A stretch of 64,000 bases of DNA from Eurosta solidaginis (lineage: Eukaryota; Arthropoda; Insecta; Diptera; Tephritidae): assembly GCF_040869045.1 (NCBI RefSeq), contig NC_090321.1:30935426-30999425 (forward strand). The letters run 5' to 3'. Shown here one piece after another: positions 49,470-60,085 of this stretch. Position 1 is the first letter of the stretch. Each line of letters opens with the position of its first letter. Below the pieces are notes generated by a model. That model was not told the DNA's origin, ran no database searches, and worked only from the letters and a program-made list of their open reading frames with translations. Both the position numbers and the translations under genes were made by a program.

Positions 49470-49845
49470 AGTTCGGCAGCAGGTGTTGTTATCCCAACAG
49501 CTGATTGTTTCTTCTTGATTATTTTCCACAAAACGCATTGTACAAGGTGATGGCTAAGCGAATTCAACCAATTCTCCATGCAGAAGAATGTCAAGTCAAA
49601 ATAAAATTTTCATTGATTTCGATTAACTAACATATTGTTGTACAAGATGTTGTATGGAAAATAATCAAGAAGAGGCAATCAGCTGTTGGGATACTAACAA
49701 CTGGTACTGAGTTCGTCTTGGCCTTGTACAACTATATGTCAGTTAATCGAAACCAATACAATTTTTTTTGACTTGGCACTCTCATGCACGGCGAATTGGT
49801 TGAATTCGCTTTGCCATCGCCTTGTATAGATTCGCCTTGATTAAA
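49470..49845. repeat. complex MITE-like element with nested inverted repeats
   Basis: 49544-49645 (GCGAATTCAACCAATTCTCC, GATTTCGATTAACTAACATA) pairs with 49725-49826 in reverse. 49483-49545 (CCCAACAGCTGATTG) pairs with 49638-49702. A relative lies at 53008-53195. Confidence 0.65.
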
Positions 49846-49883
49846 GCATAGCACTTACGGCGAATAGTAGACCTTGTTAAAAG

Positions 49884-50515
49884 CCTAATTGAATATGTCA
49901 AGATAGCTGACATTTCTTATTTCAAACTAAATATCAATTATTAGAGAAGAGACGTGGTGGTTCCCCTATACAATAATAAAACACTTCTTAATATAGTGAT
50001 TGTGAAACTAATGGTGACAACAATAAAAAATCGCTGGTTGAGATGAAACCGAATATTATAGTGATATTGAGAATTCTTTGTCGGATATTGAACAGCCTAA
50101 TTGAATGTGTCAAAATAGCTGAAATTGATTATTTCAAACTAAATATCAATTATTGGAGAACAGACGTGGTGGTTCTCCCCTATATAATAATAAAACACTT
50201 CTTAATATAGTGATTGTAAAACTAATGGTGACAACAATAAAAAATCGTTGGTTGAGATGAAACCGAATATTATAGTGATATTGAGAATTCTTTGTCGGAT
50301 ATTGAACAGCCTAATTGAATGTGTCAAGATAGCTGAAATTGATTATTTCAAACTAAATATCAATTATTGGAGAACAGACGTGGTGGTTCCCCTACACAAT
50401 AATAAAACACTTCTTAATATAGTAATTGTAAAACTAATGGTGACAACAATAAAAATCGCTGGTTGAGATGAAACCGAATATTATATTGAGAATCCTTTGT
50501 CGGATATTGATCCGG
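49884..50515 (+). repeat. three tandem copies of a ~212-bp unit
   Basis: Units start with GCCTAATTGAATRTGTCAAG at about 49883, 50095 and 50309. They share GAGACGTGGTGGTTC-like and CTGGTTGAGATGAAACCGA blocks with only a few differences. The ORF at 50248-50466 is the repeat. Confidence 0.85.
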
Positions 50516-50590
50516 TACGCTTCGCAAAACTAAACCATCCAACCATCTCGGAAACAAATTAATATGACCACGTTGAGCCAACGATTAGCT
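50500..50590 (+). repeat. dispersed repeat family C, fragment
   Basis: GGATATTGATCCGGTACGCT, ACCATCTCGGAAAC and AATATGACCACGTTGA match the 42640-42720 part of the family. Confidence 0.6.
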
Positions 50591-50830
50591 CTTTGATGGA
50601 TCAGGCGATTCGGGATATAAATACCTAGGCATCTAATGTCGGGTTGACAGCAAACGCCGAGAAGACGCATATGTGGCCCGGCCTATGAAAAGGTGGCTTA
50701 TGACTAAAAAAAAAAAAATATAAGTGCTAAGAAACTGAAGAAACGCATTGCTTGTATTTAACAGCTGTTTCTCGCGATTTCTTTTTTGAGTCATAAGCCC
50801 CCTTTTCATAGACCGGGTCACATATAGTAT

Positions 50831-52475
50831 TGTTTACTAAGAGGTACAAGGTCCCAATTTGAAACAGGCAAAAGTCAGGAAGGGTGACCCTGTAGGAGAA
50901 ACCTTCAACAAAATAACTAGAAATCATTTTATACAGTAAATTGTCGTGGAAACTCAACGTGGAGGAGTGGGCGATGAAGGTCTCGATGGCACTTTATGCA
51001 TGTAAAAGAATGCTAGGGTGTCCGTGGTGTTTATTGTGATTGTAAACACTATCCTATAATATGGTGTACTTGTTTGTTGAACTGCCACACCAAAATGAAC
51101 CTACCTCAAAAAGTTAAACGTAGCATTAACAATTGCAACGACGCTCGTTACCTCGGGGCAACTTAAGCGAAGACCATATGGCTATAGTAGTAAAAATAAA
51201 TAAAAATAAATAAATGTAAGGCGCGATAACCTCCGAAGAGATCTAAGCCGATCTTCTCTTCCAATTTGCATCGTGCTCTTTTTAAATTTTCGTACAAACG
51301 ACATCTGAAAGGCAGATGAGTTTTCACTGAGAATCTAATTGAAAAACCTTTTTCTTAAATTTTGGTGCTGCTTTGCCCGGGGCTTGATCCAGGGATCTTC
51401 GGTGTAGTAGGCGGAGTACGCTACCACCACACCACGACGGCTGCCATAGTAGTAAAGCGTCATCAATTACAGGACGAACAGACTATCTGATTCCCTATGT
51501 GCGCTTCGAGGGGGCCCTTAAAGCCACAATAGAGGTGAATGGTAGAAGCAAGGGTGCTCAAATGGCGGAAGATGCGATACACGTGTACACCGATGGTGCC
51601 AAATTAGTGGAAAGAGTAGGGTCTGCGGTATACTGTGGTGATCCGGAAACAAACAGATCTTATAAGCTGCCAGATCACTGTAGCGTTTTTCAGGCGAAAG
51701 TGGTAGCCGCAACCAAAACAGTAGAAAGACTGGATTTGCTTCCAATTGAATTTTTATATTGACGCCAAGCAGTCATTAAGGCAATAATCTCGCATAGCAC
51801 AGCATCTTAAAGTGTGTTAGAGTGTACGCAATCTCTGGAAAGAATCGGGACAGGGAGAAGCATACAGGTATATTTGGTCCCGGGGTTTATGGGAAGGAAA
51901 AAGCGGATGAACAAGCCAAAAAGGGCGCATCCCTTAATGCTTGCTTCGTATACGTCCAGATTGGGTTGGAGGCTAAGAGGAGGCGAGGTGAGGTGCACAC
52001 GATCGACAAAGCGGGAAAGGCGTGGACCAAAGAACAGTTCTGTGCGGGTCTTACAACAAGGGAGGTAGTCCTAACACTATAACGAAAGGTCGGTAGACTC
52101 CTGATGGGTTTTCTGACTGGACCCTGCCTTTTTGCGTCACATACCTTCAATTTAGGCTTGGTTAGTGATAGCAGTTGTAGGAAGTGCAGGCTGGAGGATG
52201 ACACGATCTTACATGTTTTGTGATCGTTTCCAGGCTATGACTCCAGCTATTAGGAGTGAAACAGCTATCTGATGTAGAAGCAGCAAGTAACATATGTAGG
52301 TTCTAGGAAGCGTCTAGTATTTGCCAAGAGTACAGAGTTATTTTATAGCATATATCCTGCTTTTTAATATGGGTTTCCAGTTTTGTCGTTAAACAAACTT
52401 CTGGTAACACTACGTACTCATTCAATCTATGTGAGATCTCATGAACTGGCGAGTTCAGCCCAACCTAACCTAACG
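50831..52475 (+). mobile_element. R1/Jockey-like LINE (L1), 3' half, degenerate, with RNase H and (CCTAA)n end
   Basis: In order, across frameshifts: TKRYKVP (50836), LSWKLNVEEW (50940) and ALYACKRMLG (50990) from the end of reverse transcriptase; then VYTDGAKL, VGSAVYCGDPETNRSYKLPD and CSVFQAKVVA (51570-51710), the RNase H domain with its first catalytic Asp in YTDG; then GFLTGPCLFASHTFNLGLVS, CRKC and DDTILHVL (52095-52220), the terminal Cys/His motif. The 3' end is CAACCTAACCTAAC. A SINE is inserted at 51195-51445. Several stops make it dead. Confidence 0.85.
51195..51445 (-). mobile_element. tRNA-derived SINE, copy 5, inserted in the LINE
   Basis: Minus-strand copy with B-box-like GGATCAAGCCCCGGG and head CGTGGTGTGGTGGTAGCG. 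It is bounded by the 11-bp target duplication ATAGTAGTAAA (51184-51194 and 51446-51456). Its tail is (AAATA)n-like at the target side. Part of the middle (CCCTCGGCAG region) is deleted. Confidence 0.92.
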
Positions 52476-52479
52476 TTAA

Positions 52480-53005
52480 GCCTTTAATCCGATTATTTAG
52501 GTCAATTTAGCGATTCAACTTAGCTCCTATACCGCAAAAATGTGCCACCCCATTTGGAGAAAGTAATCTCTGGTAATCTGGTAACTGAATCGCTGTTACC
52601 TAATATATGTATATTCACTTTAAAATATAATACGACTACTTTGCATATTTTTTTAATTTGTTAATAAAACTCTTAAGATTTTCCACCAATTATTGTTTTA
52701 AAAAGCAAAAAGCATGTCTTATTACCCAACTAGCAATTTGTGTTGTAATGTGTTTTTCGTCTTTAATGCGAGGAAGCAACAAAACAATGTAATTTAGTAA
52801 AATTTCTCTTACACGCTTTTCGGAACACATTTTTAGCTGATTTCCTTTTCAATAATACTTCGCTTAAATTTCGCATAATTCATTGAGCACGCACTGCTAT
52901 TTGAGTTTTATTATTCACTTGTCTTCAAAATATGAAAGCACCCACCAGCGCCAGCACCAACAACACCACACAATTTTTCCACTACCAACCACCAAGGCGA
53001 ATCCA
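52480..53005. other. AT-rich intergenic DNA, nothing recognised
   Basis: No domain or repeat recognised. Confidence 0.45.
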
Positions 53006-53007
53006 TA

Positions 53008-53195
53008 CCAGGTGGTGGCAAAGCGAATTCAACCAATTCGCCGTTCAGAAGAATGTCAAGTCAAAAGAAAATATTCATTGATTTCGATTAACTGACATAT
53101 TGTTGTACAAGGCTTTGTATGGAAAATTATCAAGAAGAAGCAATTAGCTGTTGGAATAACACCACCTCTCCTGAATTGGCCTTGACCAATCACAC
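53008..53195. repeat. MITE-like element related to 49470-49845
   Basis: Shares GCGAATTCAACCAATTC, AGAAGAATGTCAAGTCAAAA, GATTTCGATTAACTGACATA and TTGTTGTACAAGG. Its ends AGGTGGTG (53014) and CACCACCT (53160) are inverted. Confidence 0.6.
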
Positions 53196-53199
53196 AACT

Positions 53200-54485
53200 A
53201 CCAACTTACTTCCATTACCAATAGCAGTCAATGGTGGCATCAAATACGGCTTATTTACCGCTATTTTCGTTTCAAATCTTTTTACGAGTATTACTCACTT
53301 TTTGTTTTTGCTTTTCCTATTTCTCATTATTACTAACTAAGCATTTCTAAGTCACTTTGCGTAGTCCAATGTCTCTGGCGGTAGCAATCACATAATATAT
53401 GCAGTTTTGCTCCATCAATGCACTTCACACAATTTGCCTTACCAGCAAGTAAATGCGCGCCTGCGCAATACAGCACAATTCAAATGAACTTCAATTGAAA
53501 AGTGCGCGCAGTTAGATGTTGCTGCAACATTAGCTGCACGCCGATAAAATTAGCTTTTGTAGATTTTGTAAAAAAAAGATAAAATATTAACATTTCAAAG
53601 AAATCCTTAAAATAGATCTGTGGAGGCTTTTCACTTGCTCTGCATTTTCGTCGCATATTTCTTTTTGGAATTCATTAAAAGCAATTATTTGGAGATTAAC
53701 TGATCTTTGATCCAGTGAAAATTATATTCCTTTGCATTTGGCTGAAATTTGGTTCAATAGTTGTTTATGTATTGGCACCTAAGTAACCTGTGCTAAATTT
53801 TGTGAATTCGCACTTTAATCAATAAATATTGGTTTCAAAACACTTTCCATCTAATGGGTATTTAAAAATATTTTTTTTTAGGTTGAAAAGTGTAACACAA
53901 AAATTTACCTTACGCTAAAAACTCAAATTTAAATGTGAATGAGAAAACTTCGCTCGCTGTCGTAGATCTTAAACAATACCAAAACAATCACATTAAATCC
54001 ATTTAAAAAATTTAAATGAGCACGGAGTAGCTGTAGCTCTGGCAGTCATGCTGCTTTTTCTCCCAGGCGTTTCAGTACAATTTAGCACCATCCTCAGGGA
54101 TTCTGCTATATTCGGCAAAACATAGACTGCCCGCATTAAAATTGCTCGAGTCAATAGTAATATGGGCATTGCGTTAAAGTGTTATATTATAGTATTTCAA
54201 GATTTGGCCTAAGAGTTGTGATAATTTTAATAATTTGAAGCGATATACCTTTCGGGTCGAGCTCCTCATAAAATTTCCGCCGTAACACTTTTAATTTTTT
54301 CAGAAAAGCTTTTCACTGTAGAAATACACGTTGAATATTTCCTAATCAATAGCCGAGAGCGAATTCCCCTTAAACAATTTTTTCAAAGCACTCCCATGAC
54401 TTATTGAGCTTTCACGTAGCTCTTTGGTTCTCGGGTTGTAATTACGCAAATTTCGTATCAATATGCGAATATGGCTTCATTATTG
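53200..54485. other. AT-rich intergenic DNA, nothing recognised
   Basis: A hydrophobic frame at 53119-53340 overlaps the MITE and looks like chance. Confidence 0.45.
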
Positions 54486-54486
54486 G

Positions 54487-54988
54487 GGTTAGGTTAGGTT
54501 AAGTTGAACTGGCCGATCAATGAGGACCTCACATAGAATAACCTCATCCAAAACCAGGACCTATGCTATAAAATAACATCATGCTCTTAGAAGCTTTCTA
54601 GGACCTATGTCACTTGCTGCTTCTAGCCGTATCACTATTAATAACTGTAGCTAAGCCTGGCAAGTGTAAGGCACGAGCACAAAACATGTTCGATAGTTTC
54701 CTCCTCCAATCCGTCTTTCATACGTCTTCTATCACTGACCAAGCCTAATTTAAAGGCATGTGAAACAAGAATACCCGTCATGAGTCTACAGTCCTTTCTT
54801 TTTAATAATAGGGGTAACCTCGTTAGTCTCAGGTTGTAAGACCTGCACATGACCTTCGACACTTTGTAGCCCCACGCTTGGGTGCATGTTCTTCCCTCTT
54901 GGTCGATTATGTGCAACTCTCGCCTTTTCGTAATCTCGCCCAATCTAATTGGGACGTTTTTTTGTCGTTGTATTAAAGATAAAGACAC
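54487..54988 (-). mobile_element. R1/Jockey-like LINE 3' end (L2) with RNase H tail
   Basis: One open minus-strand frame of 116 residues reads KDCRLMTGIL, SHAFKLGLVSDRRR and EEETIEHVLCSC, the C-terminal Cys/His region after the RNase H domain. The 3' end on the minus strand is CCTAACCTAACCCC, like L1 at 52475. It may be the far end of the minus-strand LINE whose start lies at 57290-57670, split by the RTE insertion. That link is inference. Confidence 0.8.
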
Positions 54989-55098
54989 CCCGAAGGTTTT
55001 GGGGAGTGTTATCTATAGATCCGATATGCTCCGGTAACAAAGCACCACTTAGGTACTAGGCCGAACATCTCGGGAACGATTAAAATTACCATATTAAA
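54966..55098 (+). repeat. dispersed repeat family C, 5' part
   Basis: GTTGTATTAAAGATAAAGAC, CCCCGAAGGTTTTGGGGAG and CCGGTAACAAAGCACC match 42575-42720. It runs straight into the RTE LINE. Confidence 0.7.
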
Positions 55099-57285
55099 CC
55101 CTCAAGCGTAGTTTCGGCGTCGGATTCGTGGTGGGAGAGAGGCTTTGTCGCCAAGTACTGGCGTTTACGCCTGTGGACGAGCGTCTCGCCCCTATCCGAA
55201 TAAAAGCTAAATTTTTTAATATATCATTCATCTGCGCTCATGCACCCACAGAGGATAAAGACGATGAGGGGAAATACGCTTTTTATGAATAATTATAACG
55301 GACATACGAGCGACCTAACATCGACTCGGACCATTATCTCGTCGCAGCCAAAATACGCAACCGCCTCTGCGCGGCTAAAACCAGGAAACAAAAAACACGA
55401 GGAAATCTAAACGTCGAAAGGCTGCAATCGCAACAGACTGCCAATGATTTTGCAACTCGACTCTCACAGCTGCTCTCTAAGAGCTCAACTCAGCTTTAAG
55501 GAATGCAGGAGCAGTGGGAGTATATCTCCAAAGCACTTCGTTCTGTCGCTGAGAAAAAAATTGGTTGCCAGCGGCCACGAAAAAACAACTGGTACGATGA
55601 AGAATGCCGCGTTGCAACCGAAAGAAAGGACGCTGCCTACAGGGCTATGTTAAAAGCGAGCGCGACAAGAGAAGTGTGTGAACGCTATCGTCAGTTGAAA
55701 AAAAAGCGAGACGCCTTTTCAGGAAGAAAAAAGCAGAAGCAGAAAGGCGTGAGTACGAGGAGCTTGAGCTGCTAGCGACCAGGAATAACGCCCGAAAATT
55801 TTACTAAAAAATACGGCGACAGACGGAAGGTTTTAAGACCGGGGCAAACTCCTGTAGGAACGAAAACGGCGACCTTGTAACTGATGTCCAGAGAGTGCTT
55901 AGATTATGGAGGGAACACTTCTCTGCTCTCCTAAATGGAGGCAGAAATTCACCGCGCAGAGATGAAGAACCCGATCCCGCAATCGATGATCATGGAATAT
56001 ATGTCCCCCCGCCCGATTATGACGAAGCTAGAATAGCAATAACCACATTGAAAAACAACAAGGCCGTGGGCGCTGATGGATTGCCTTCGGAGCTATTCAA
56101 GTGCGGCGGCGAGGAGTTGGTAAGGCGCATGCAGCAGCTTCTTAGCAAAATATGGACGGAAGAGTGCATGCGCGACGGTTGGAATCTAAGTATACTTTGC
56201 CCAGTCCACAAGAAGGGGGATACTGCAAAATGCACCAACTATCGTGGAATCAGCCTTCTTAATATCGCATATAAGGTCCTTCCAAGTGTATTGTGCGAAA
56301 GATTGAAGCCCACCGTGAACCGGCTGATTGGACCTTATCAGTGCGGCTTCAGACCTGGTAAATCTACCATCGACCAGATTTTCACAATGCGCCAAATCTT
56401 GGAAAAAACCCGTGAAAAGAGAATCGACACACATCACCCCTTCGTCGACTTTAAAGCCGTCTTCGACAGCACGAAAAGGAGCTGCATATATGCCGCTATG
56501 TCTGAATTTGGTTTCCCCGTAAAACTTATACGGCTGTGCAAAATGACGTTGAGCAAAACCCTCAGCTCAGTCAGAATTGGGAAGGACCTCTCCGAGCCGT
56601 TCGAAACTAAACGAGGTTTCTCACAGGGTGACCCCCTATCGTGCGATTTCTTTATCTTGATCCCGGAGAAAATTATACTAGCTGCAGAACTTAACCGCTC
56701 TGGAACAATATTCTATAAAAGCGTGCAATTACTGTCATAGTCTGATGACATTGATATCATTGGCCTAAACACCCGCGCCGTTAGTTCTGCTTACTCCAAA
56801 CTGGAAAAAGAACCGGTAAAGATGGGTTTGATGGTGAATGAGGACAAAACGAAGTACCTGCTGTCATCGAGCAAATAGTCAACGCATATGCGCCTTGGCA
56901 ACCACGCTACTGTTGGCAGCCCTAATTTCGAAATAGTAAAAGACTTCGTTTACTGGGAACAAGCATCAACACTAGCAAAAACATCAGCACTGAAATGCAA
57001 CGAAGAATCACTCTTGCCAATAAATGCTACTTTGGACTAGGTAGGCAATTGAAAAGTAAAGTCCTCTCTCGGCAAACGAAAATCATACTCTACAAGTCAC
57101 GTATCGTTCCGTATCGTAGGGCGGCCCCACTCCGTTGGAAGGACCGGGTGGAAAACGCTTTGAACTCCCTAGGTGTGACTAATTGGCGGCGGTTGGCAGA
57201 GAGAAGGAGTGACTGGCGCGCCTTGTTGGACGATTATAACCGTTTCAACGGTTAAGTGCAAATTAAGTAAGTAAGTATTAAACCT
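55096..57285 (+). mobile_element. RTE-type LINE, decayed, complete at the 3' end
   Basis: Endonuclease pieces come first: GFVVGERLCRQVLAFTPVDE and FNISFICAHAPTEDKDD (55110-55290), then a deletion, then DSDHYLVAAKIRNRL with the catalytic SDH (55330). The reverse transcriptase is mainly in an open frame at 55895-56740: NNKAVGADGLPSELFKCGGE, NYRGISLLN, QCGFRPGKSTIDQIF and FSQGDPLSC. The AFDS motif reads VFDS, and the YADD site is destroyed (stop then SDD at ~56740). Later pieces KVLSRQTKIILYKS and LGVTNWRRLAERRSDW end at a stop near 57255, followed by hairpin ACCGTTTCAACGGT and (TAAG)n. Dead element. Confidence 0.88.
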
Positions 57286-57286
57286 T
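57242..57286 (+). other. RTE 3'-terminal hairpin plus (TAAG)n tail
   Basis: ACCGT/ACGGT stem followed within ~15 bp by TAAGTAAGTAAG. It is present at all three copies of this family in the window (1392-1432, 44998-45050 minus, here). A likely recognition structure for target-primed reverse transcription, by analogy with other LINE 3' ends. Confidence 0.7.
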
Positions 57287-57289
57287 CAA

Positions 57290-58230
57290 ATACCCAGCAT
57301 GGTTTCGGACGATTCTTTTTACTTAATAGCCTCTGGTGGGATTCCTTTCAGGAACTTTATTGTTTTTCAAGAATTTTACTGCTGGTTGTAACTGTGATGT
57401 GGTAAATAACAGAGGTTTGTCAAGCTTGTGGGTCTAGCTTTCACTATTTGCCTTTATTTTGTGAGTGGTATTGGCTGCATTAACTGTGTTATCTGCCATC
57501 GGTATTCTGAATGTAATATTTGTGTCCTCCTTCAATTTCTCCTCTTTCTAAGACTTTCCCCTTTAATGGATTGTCCCAAACGCCTAGCCCTTGTATACAC
57601 TCGCCTTAAGAGTAAACTGTTTCGTTTCATCTGGACTCTTTCTTCTAGGTATGGTAGACAAGTTTAACTGTCATCTCCTGGCGACCACGAAAATTCTAAA
57701 AGATCAGCGGCGTACTCACTGAGAGTATTCCCAATGGACATAAAAGTCTCCAACTGGAAGTCTTGTCAACCTAATCCAAAATTGTCTGATTGGAGTTCAA
57801 AGTGCATCCGATGGCATTGTCCACTTTAACCGCAAAGTCAAGGTATTTCAGTGAAACACCAAGCCAGTCAGAAAAATATTGGTTTTCAACTAGCATTTTC
57901 TGACTGATATCAAACTTGTCTGAAAATCCCGAAACTTGCACCCACGCTTATACTATGCAAGTTTTTGGACAATACTGCAGCTGAAAAAATCTACTAGATT
58001 TTTTATTTAACTTTTACTGTCTGCAGCATTACGGCACAAAGGCACTTAAACTACTCTCAGTTCCATGATTATCCTTTGACATTACTTGATTTCTTACTCA
58101 CATATTATGATCAATTAAGTATAAGGACTCCTCTCTGTAACCCAATTTAAAAAAAAAAAAACTCCATAGGTGTCTCTTAATTGAATTTTTAATTTTCAAT
58201 TTATATATAAACTTTTCATACCCACCGTTC
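57290..58230 (-). repeat. left arm of inverted segmental duplication (3' flank of the lysozyme pseudogene)
   Basis: Read on the minus strand, this matches 59125-60085 on the plus strand over nearly its whole length. Anchors in order include the 3' UTR, the CTCCATAG block near 58170, ATCAATTAAGTATAAGGA near 58111, the CCTAGCCCTTGTATACACTC block near 57582, and TACTTAATAGCCTCTGG near 57320. The match fades just where an RTE LINE ends (57285), so that insertion probably cut the arm. Confidence 0.88.
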
Positions 58231-58515
58231 ACAAATGCAAATGCAGTGGCCATATCGAAAATTCCTTAATATCGGGTAGTAGTTAAGAAATTAAAAATTT
58301 ACTAATAAAACATACAATTAAAGCGTACTCGTACATGCACATGTACAGAGATACCACGTGCTTCCGCGGCTCATTGAAGGCAGTGAACGACTTTAAGAAG
58401 TTACTGTCGAGATTAACATCGCAAATTGCAGGATTATATTGATTGAAGATAACATAATTCGTTGAACTCAAACTATTTTTAATCAATAACACTTAGGCAT
58501 TGATTGACAAATCTC
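58225..58515 (-). pseudogene. decayed c-type lysozyme copy, divergent from the intact gene
   Basis: Minus-strand reading matches the lysozyme in three blocks, in order. At about 58440-58467 the frame reads NYVIFNQYN against DYGIFQINN of the intact gene, so the catalytic Asp is replaced by Asn. At 58405-58432 it reads CDVNL against CDVNC. At about 58365-58412 the DNA matches the [16 protein letters not shown] region, including a shared CTGCCTTC. The stretches encoding residues between these blocks are deleted, the N-terminal half including the catalytic Glu region cannot be found, and about 130 bp of unrelated DNA separates the C-terminal block from the conserved 3' UTR. The 3' UTR and downstream DNA match those of the intact gene far better than the coding part does. 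The copy is clearly non-functional. The exact 5' limit is uncertain. Confidence 0.8.
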
Positions 58516-58639
58516 ACTGCTAACGTCTTCAATCTTAGTTTAATATACACGCGCAGGTAAAATTACTATTATCTTTTTCTACTCAATAAATTCGATTGCA
58601 ACTATTATGATTGTTCACATTTTTTTACACAAAATTTAC

Positions 58640-58647
58640 TATAAAAG
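58640..58647 (+). promoter_or_regulatory. TATA box of the lysozyme gene
   Basis: TATAAAAG lies 61 bp before the lysozyme ATG, giving an expected transcription start near 58670 and a short 5' UTR of about 30 bases. No clear arthropod initiator motif was seen. Seen directly; use as a promoter is inferred from position. Confidence 0.75.
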
Positions 58648-58700
58648 CAGTCGAATTTCTCTAAGGCAATTAAATATTTTGTTTGCACTTCACAATCAAT

Positions 58701-59126
58701 ATGAAAGTTCTTGTTTGCTTTATAATGGCATTGGCCTTGGCTGCACCGGCCTTTGGTAAAACATTTACTCGCTGCTCGCTAGCTATGGAGATGTATAACA
58801 TGGGTGTGCCGAAGGATGAATTGGCTCGATGGACCTGCATTGCGGATAATGAGAGCTCGTATCGTACGGACGTTGTAGGCCCAACCAATAAGAATGGCTC
58901 CAAGGATTATGGCATCTTCCAAATAAATAACAAATTTTGGTGTCAAGCCGTCGATGGCTCAACCTCGTCCAATGGATGTGATGTTAATTGCAGCGCTTTG
59001 TTGACCGATGATATTACCGATTCAGTGAATTGCGCACTCAAGATTCAGAACAAACAGGGTTGGACTGCTTGGTCGACTTGGAAATTCTGTAATGGTGCCC
59101 TGCCTTCCATTGACTCGTGCTTTTAG
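58701..59126 (+). CDS. c-type lysozyme, digestive-type, secreted (intact, single exon)
   Basis: Glycoside hydrolase family 22 enzyme that cleaves the NAM-NAG bond of peptidoglycan. The protein has 141 residues: a signal peptide at about 1-19 (ends PAFG) and a mature chain of about 122 residues, normal for fly lysozymes. The mature chain has the eight cysteines of the family, the catalytic Glu in NESSYR (mature residue ~32) and the catalytic Asp in [10 protein letters not shown] (~50). The C-terminus LPSIDSCF is typical of Drosophila Lys genes. I count about 13 acidic and 11 basic residues in the mature chain, so it is slightly acidic, as in gut lysozymes that digest bacteria rather than the basic immune type. 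The ATG at 58701 is chosen because the signal peptide starts there; an in-frame TTG at 58683 is not a plausible start. No intron is needed, as in the Drosophila Lys cluster. A decayed divergent copy lies just upstream. Family identity is near certain; gut expression is inference. Confidence 0.97.
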   Translation: MKVLVCFIMALALAAPAFGKTFTRCSLAMEMYNMGVPKDELARWTCIADNESSYRTDVVGPTNKNGSKDYGIFQINNKFWCQAVDGSTSSNGCDVNCSALLTDDITDSVNCALKIQNKQGWTAWSTWKFCNGALPSIDSCF

Positions 59127-60085
59127 ACGGTGAATGGTGGGAAGAGTTTATATTTAAATTGAAAAATAAAAATTCAATTCAGAGACAGCTATGGAGTTTT
59201 TTTTTTACTGGGGTTACGGAAAAGAGTCCTTATACTTAATTGATCGTAATATTGGAGTAAGAAATCAAGTAATGCCATATGATCAATGAACAAAAATTCC
59301 AACTATAATCATGGAAGTGAGAATAGTTTAAGTGCCTTTGTGCCTTAATGCTTCATTTAGTAAAGGTTAAATGAAAAATCTAGTGTATTTTTTTTAGCCG
59401 CAGTATTGTCGAAAATTTTTACAGTATAAGTGTTGGTCCAAGTTTGGCACTTTTCCGACAAGTTTGATATTAGTCCGAAAATGCTAGCTGAAAACCAATA
59501 TTTTGCTGACTAGCTTGGTGTTTCACTGAAGTAAAATTTGCGTTTAACGAAAGCAGTGCTTCGCAGTCATTGTCCATGCCATCGGATACACTTTGAACTC
59601 CATTCAGACAATTTTGGATTAGGTTCACAAGACTTCCACTTGGAGACATTTATGTTCATTGGGAATGCTCTCAGTGAGTAACCCGTTGGTCTTTTAAATT
59701 TTTCGTGGTCGCCATGAGATGGCATTTTAAACTTGTCTACCATACCTAGAATAAATAGCCCAGATGAAGCGAAACTTATTCTTAAGGCGAGTGTATAGAA
59801 GGGCTAGGCGTTTGGGACAATCCATTGCAGAAGCAAAATCACCGAAAGAGGAGAAATGGAAAGCGGATAAAAATATTACATTCAGGATACCGATAGCAGA
59901 TAACACAGTTAATGCATCCAATACCACTCACGAAATAAAAGAAAATGGTGAAGGCTAGACCAACACACTAGAGAAGCCTCTGTCATTTACCACAGCACAG
60001 TTCAACTAGCAGTAAAATTTTTTAAAAACAAAAAAGCTTCTGCAAGGAATTCCAGAGGCTATTAAGTATAAAATAAAATTGCCCG
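59125..60085 (+). repeat. right arm of inverted segmental duplication (3' flank of the intact lysozyme)
   Basis: Partner of 57290-58230 in inverted orientation. It starts inside the lysozyme 3' UTR and carries, in its outer part, a decayed LINE fragment that the left arm also has. The duplication therefore happened after that LINE landed downstream of an ancestral lysozyme gene. Confidence 0.88.
59165..59170 (+). terminator. poly(A) signal of the lysozyme gene
   Basis: AATAAA lies 39 bp after the lysozyme stop codon. The corresponding place in the inverted copy reads AATTAAA on the minus strand, so the 3' UTR was duplicated too. Confidence 0.7.

Noticed and set aside
58670..58903. Minus-strand 77-residue ORF over the lysozyme
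   Set aside because: Antisense shadow of the lysozyme coding sequence.
57369..60025. A long-TIR transposon that captured a lysozyme gene
   Set aside because: Considered first. The arms start in the lysozyme 3' UTR and a lysozyme pseudogene lies in the left half, so an inverted gene duplication explains it better.
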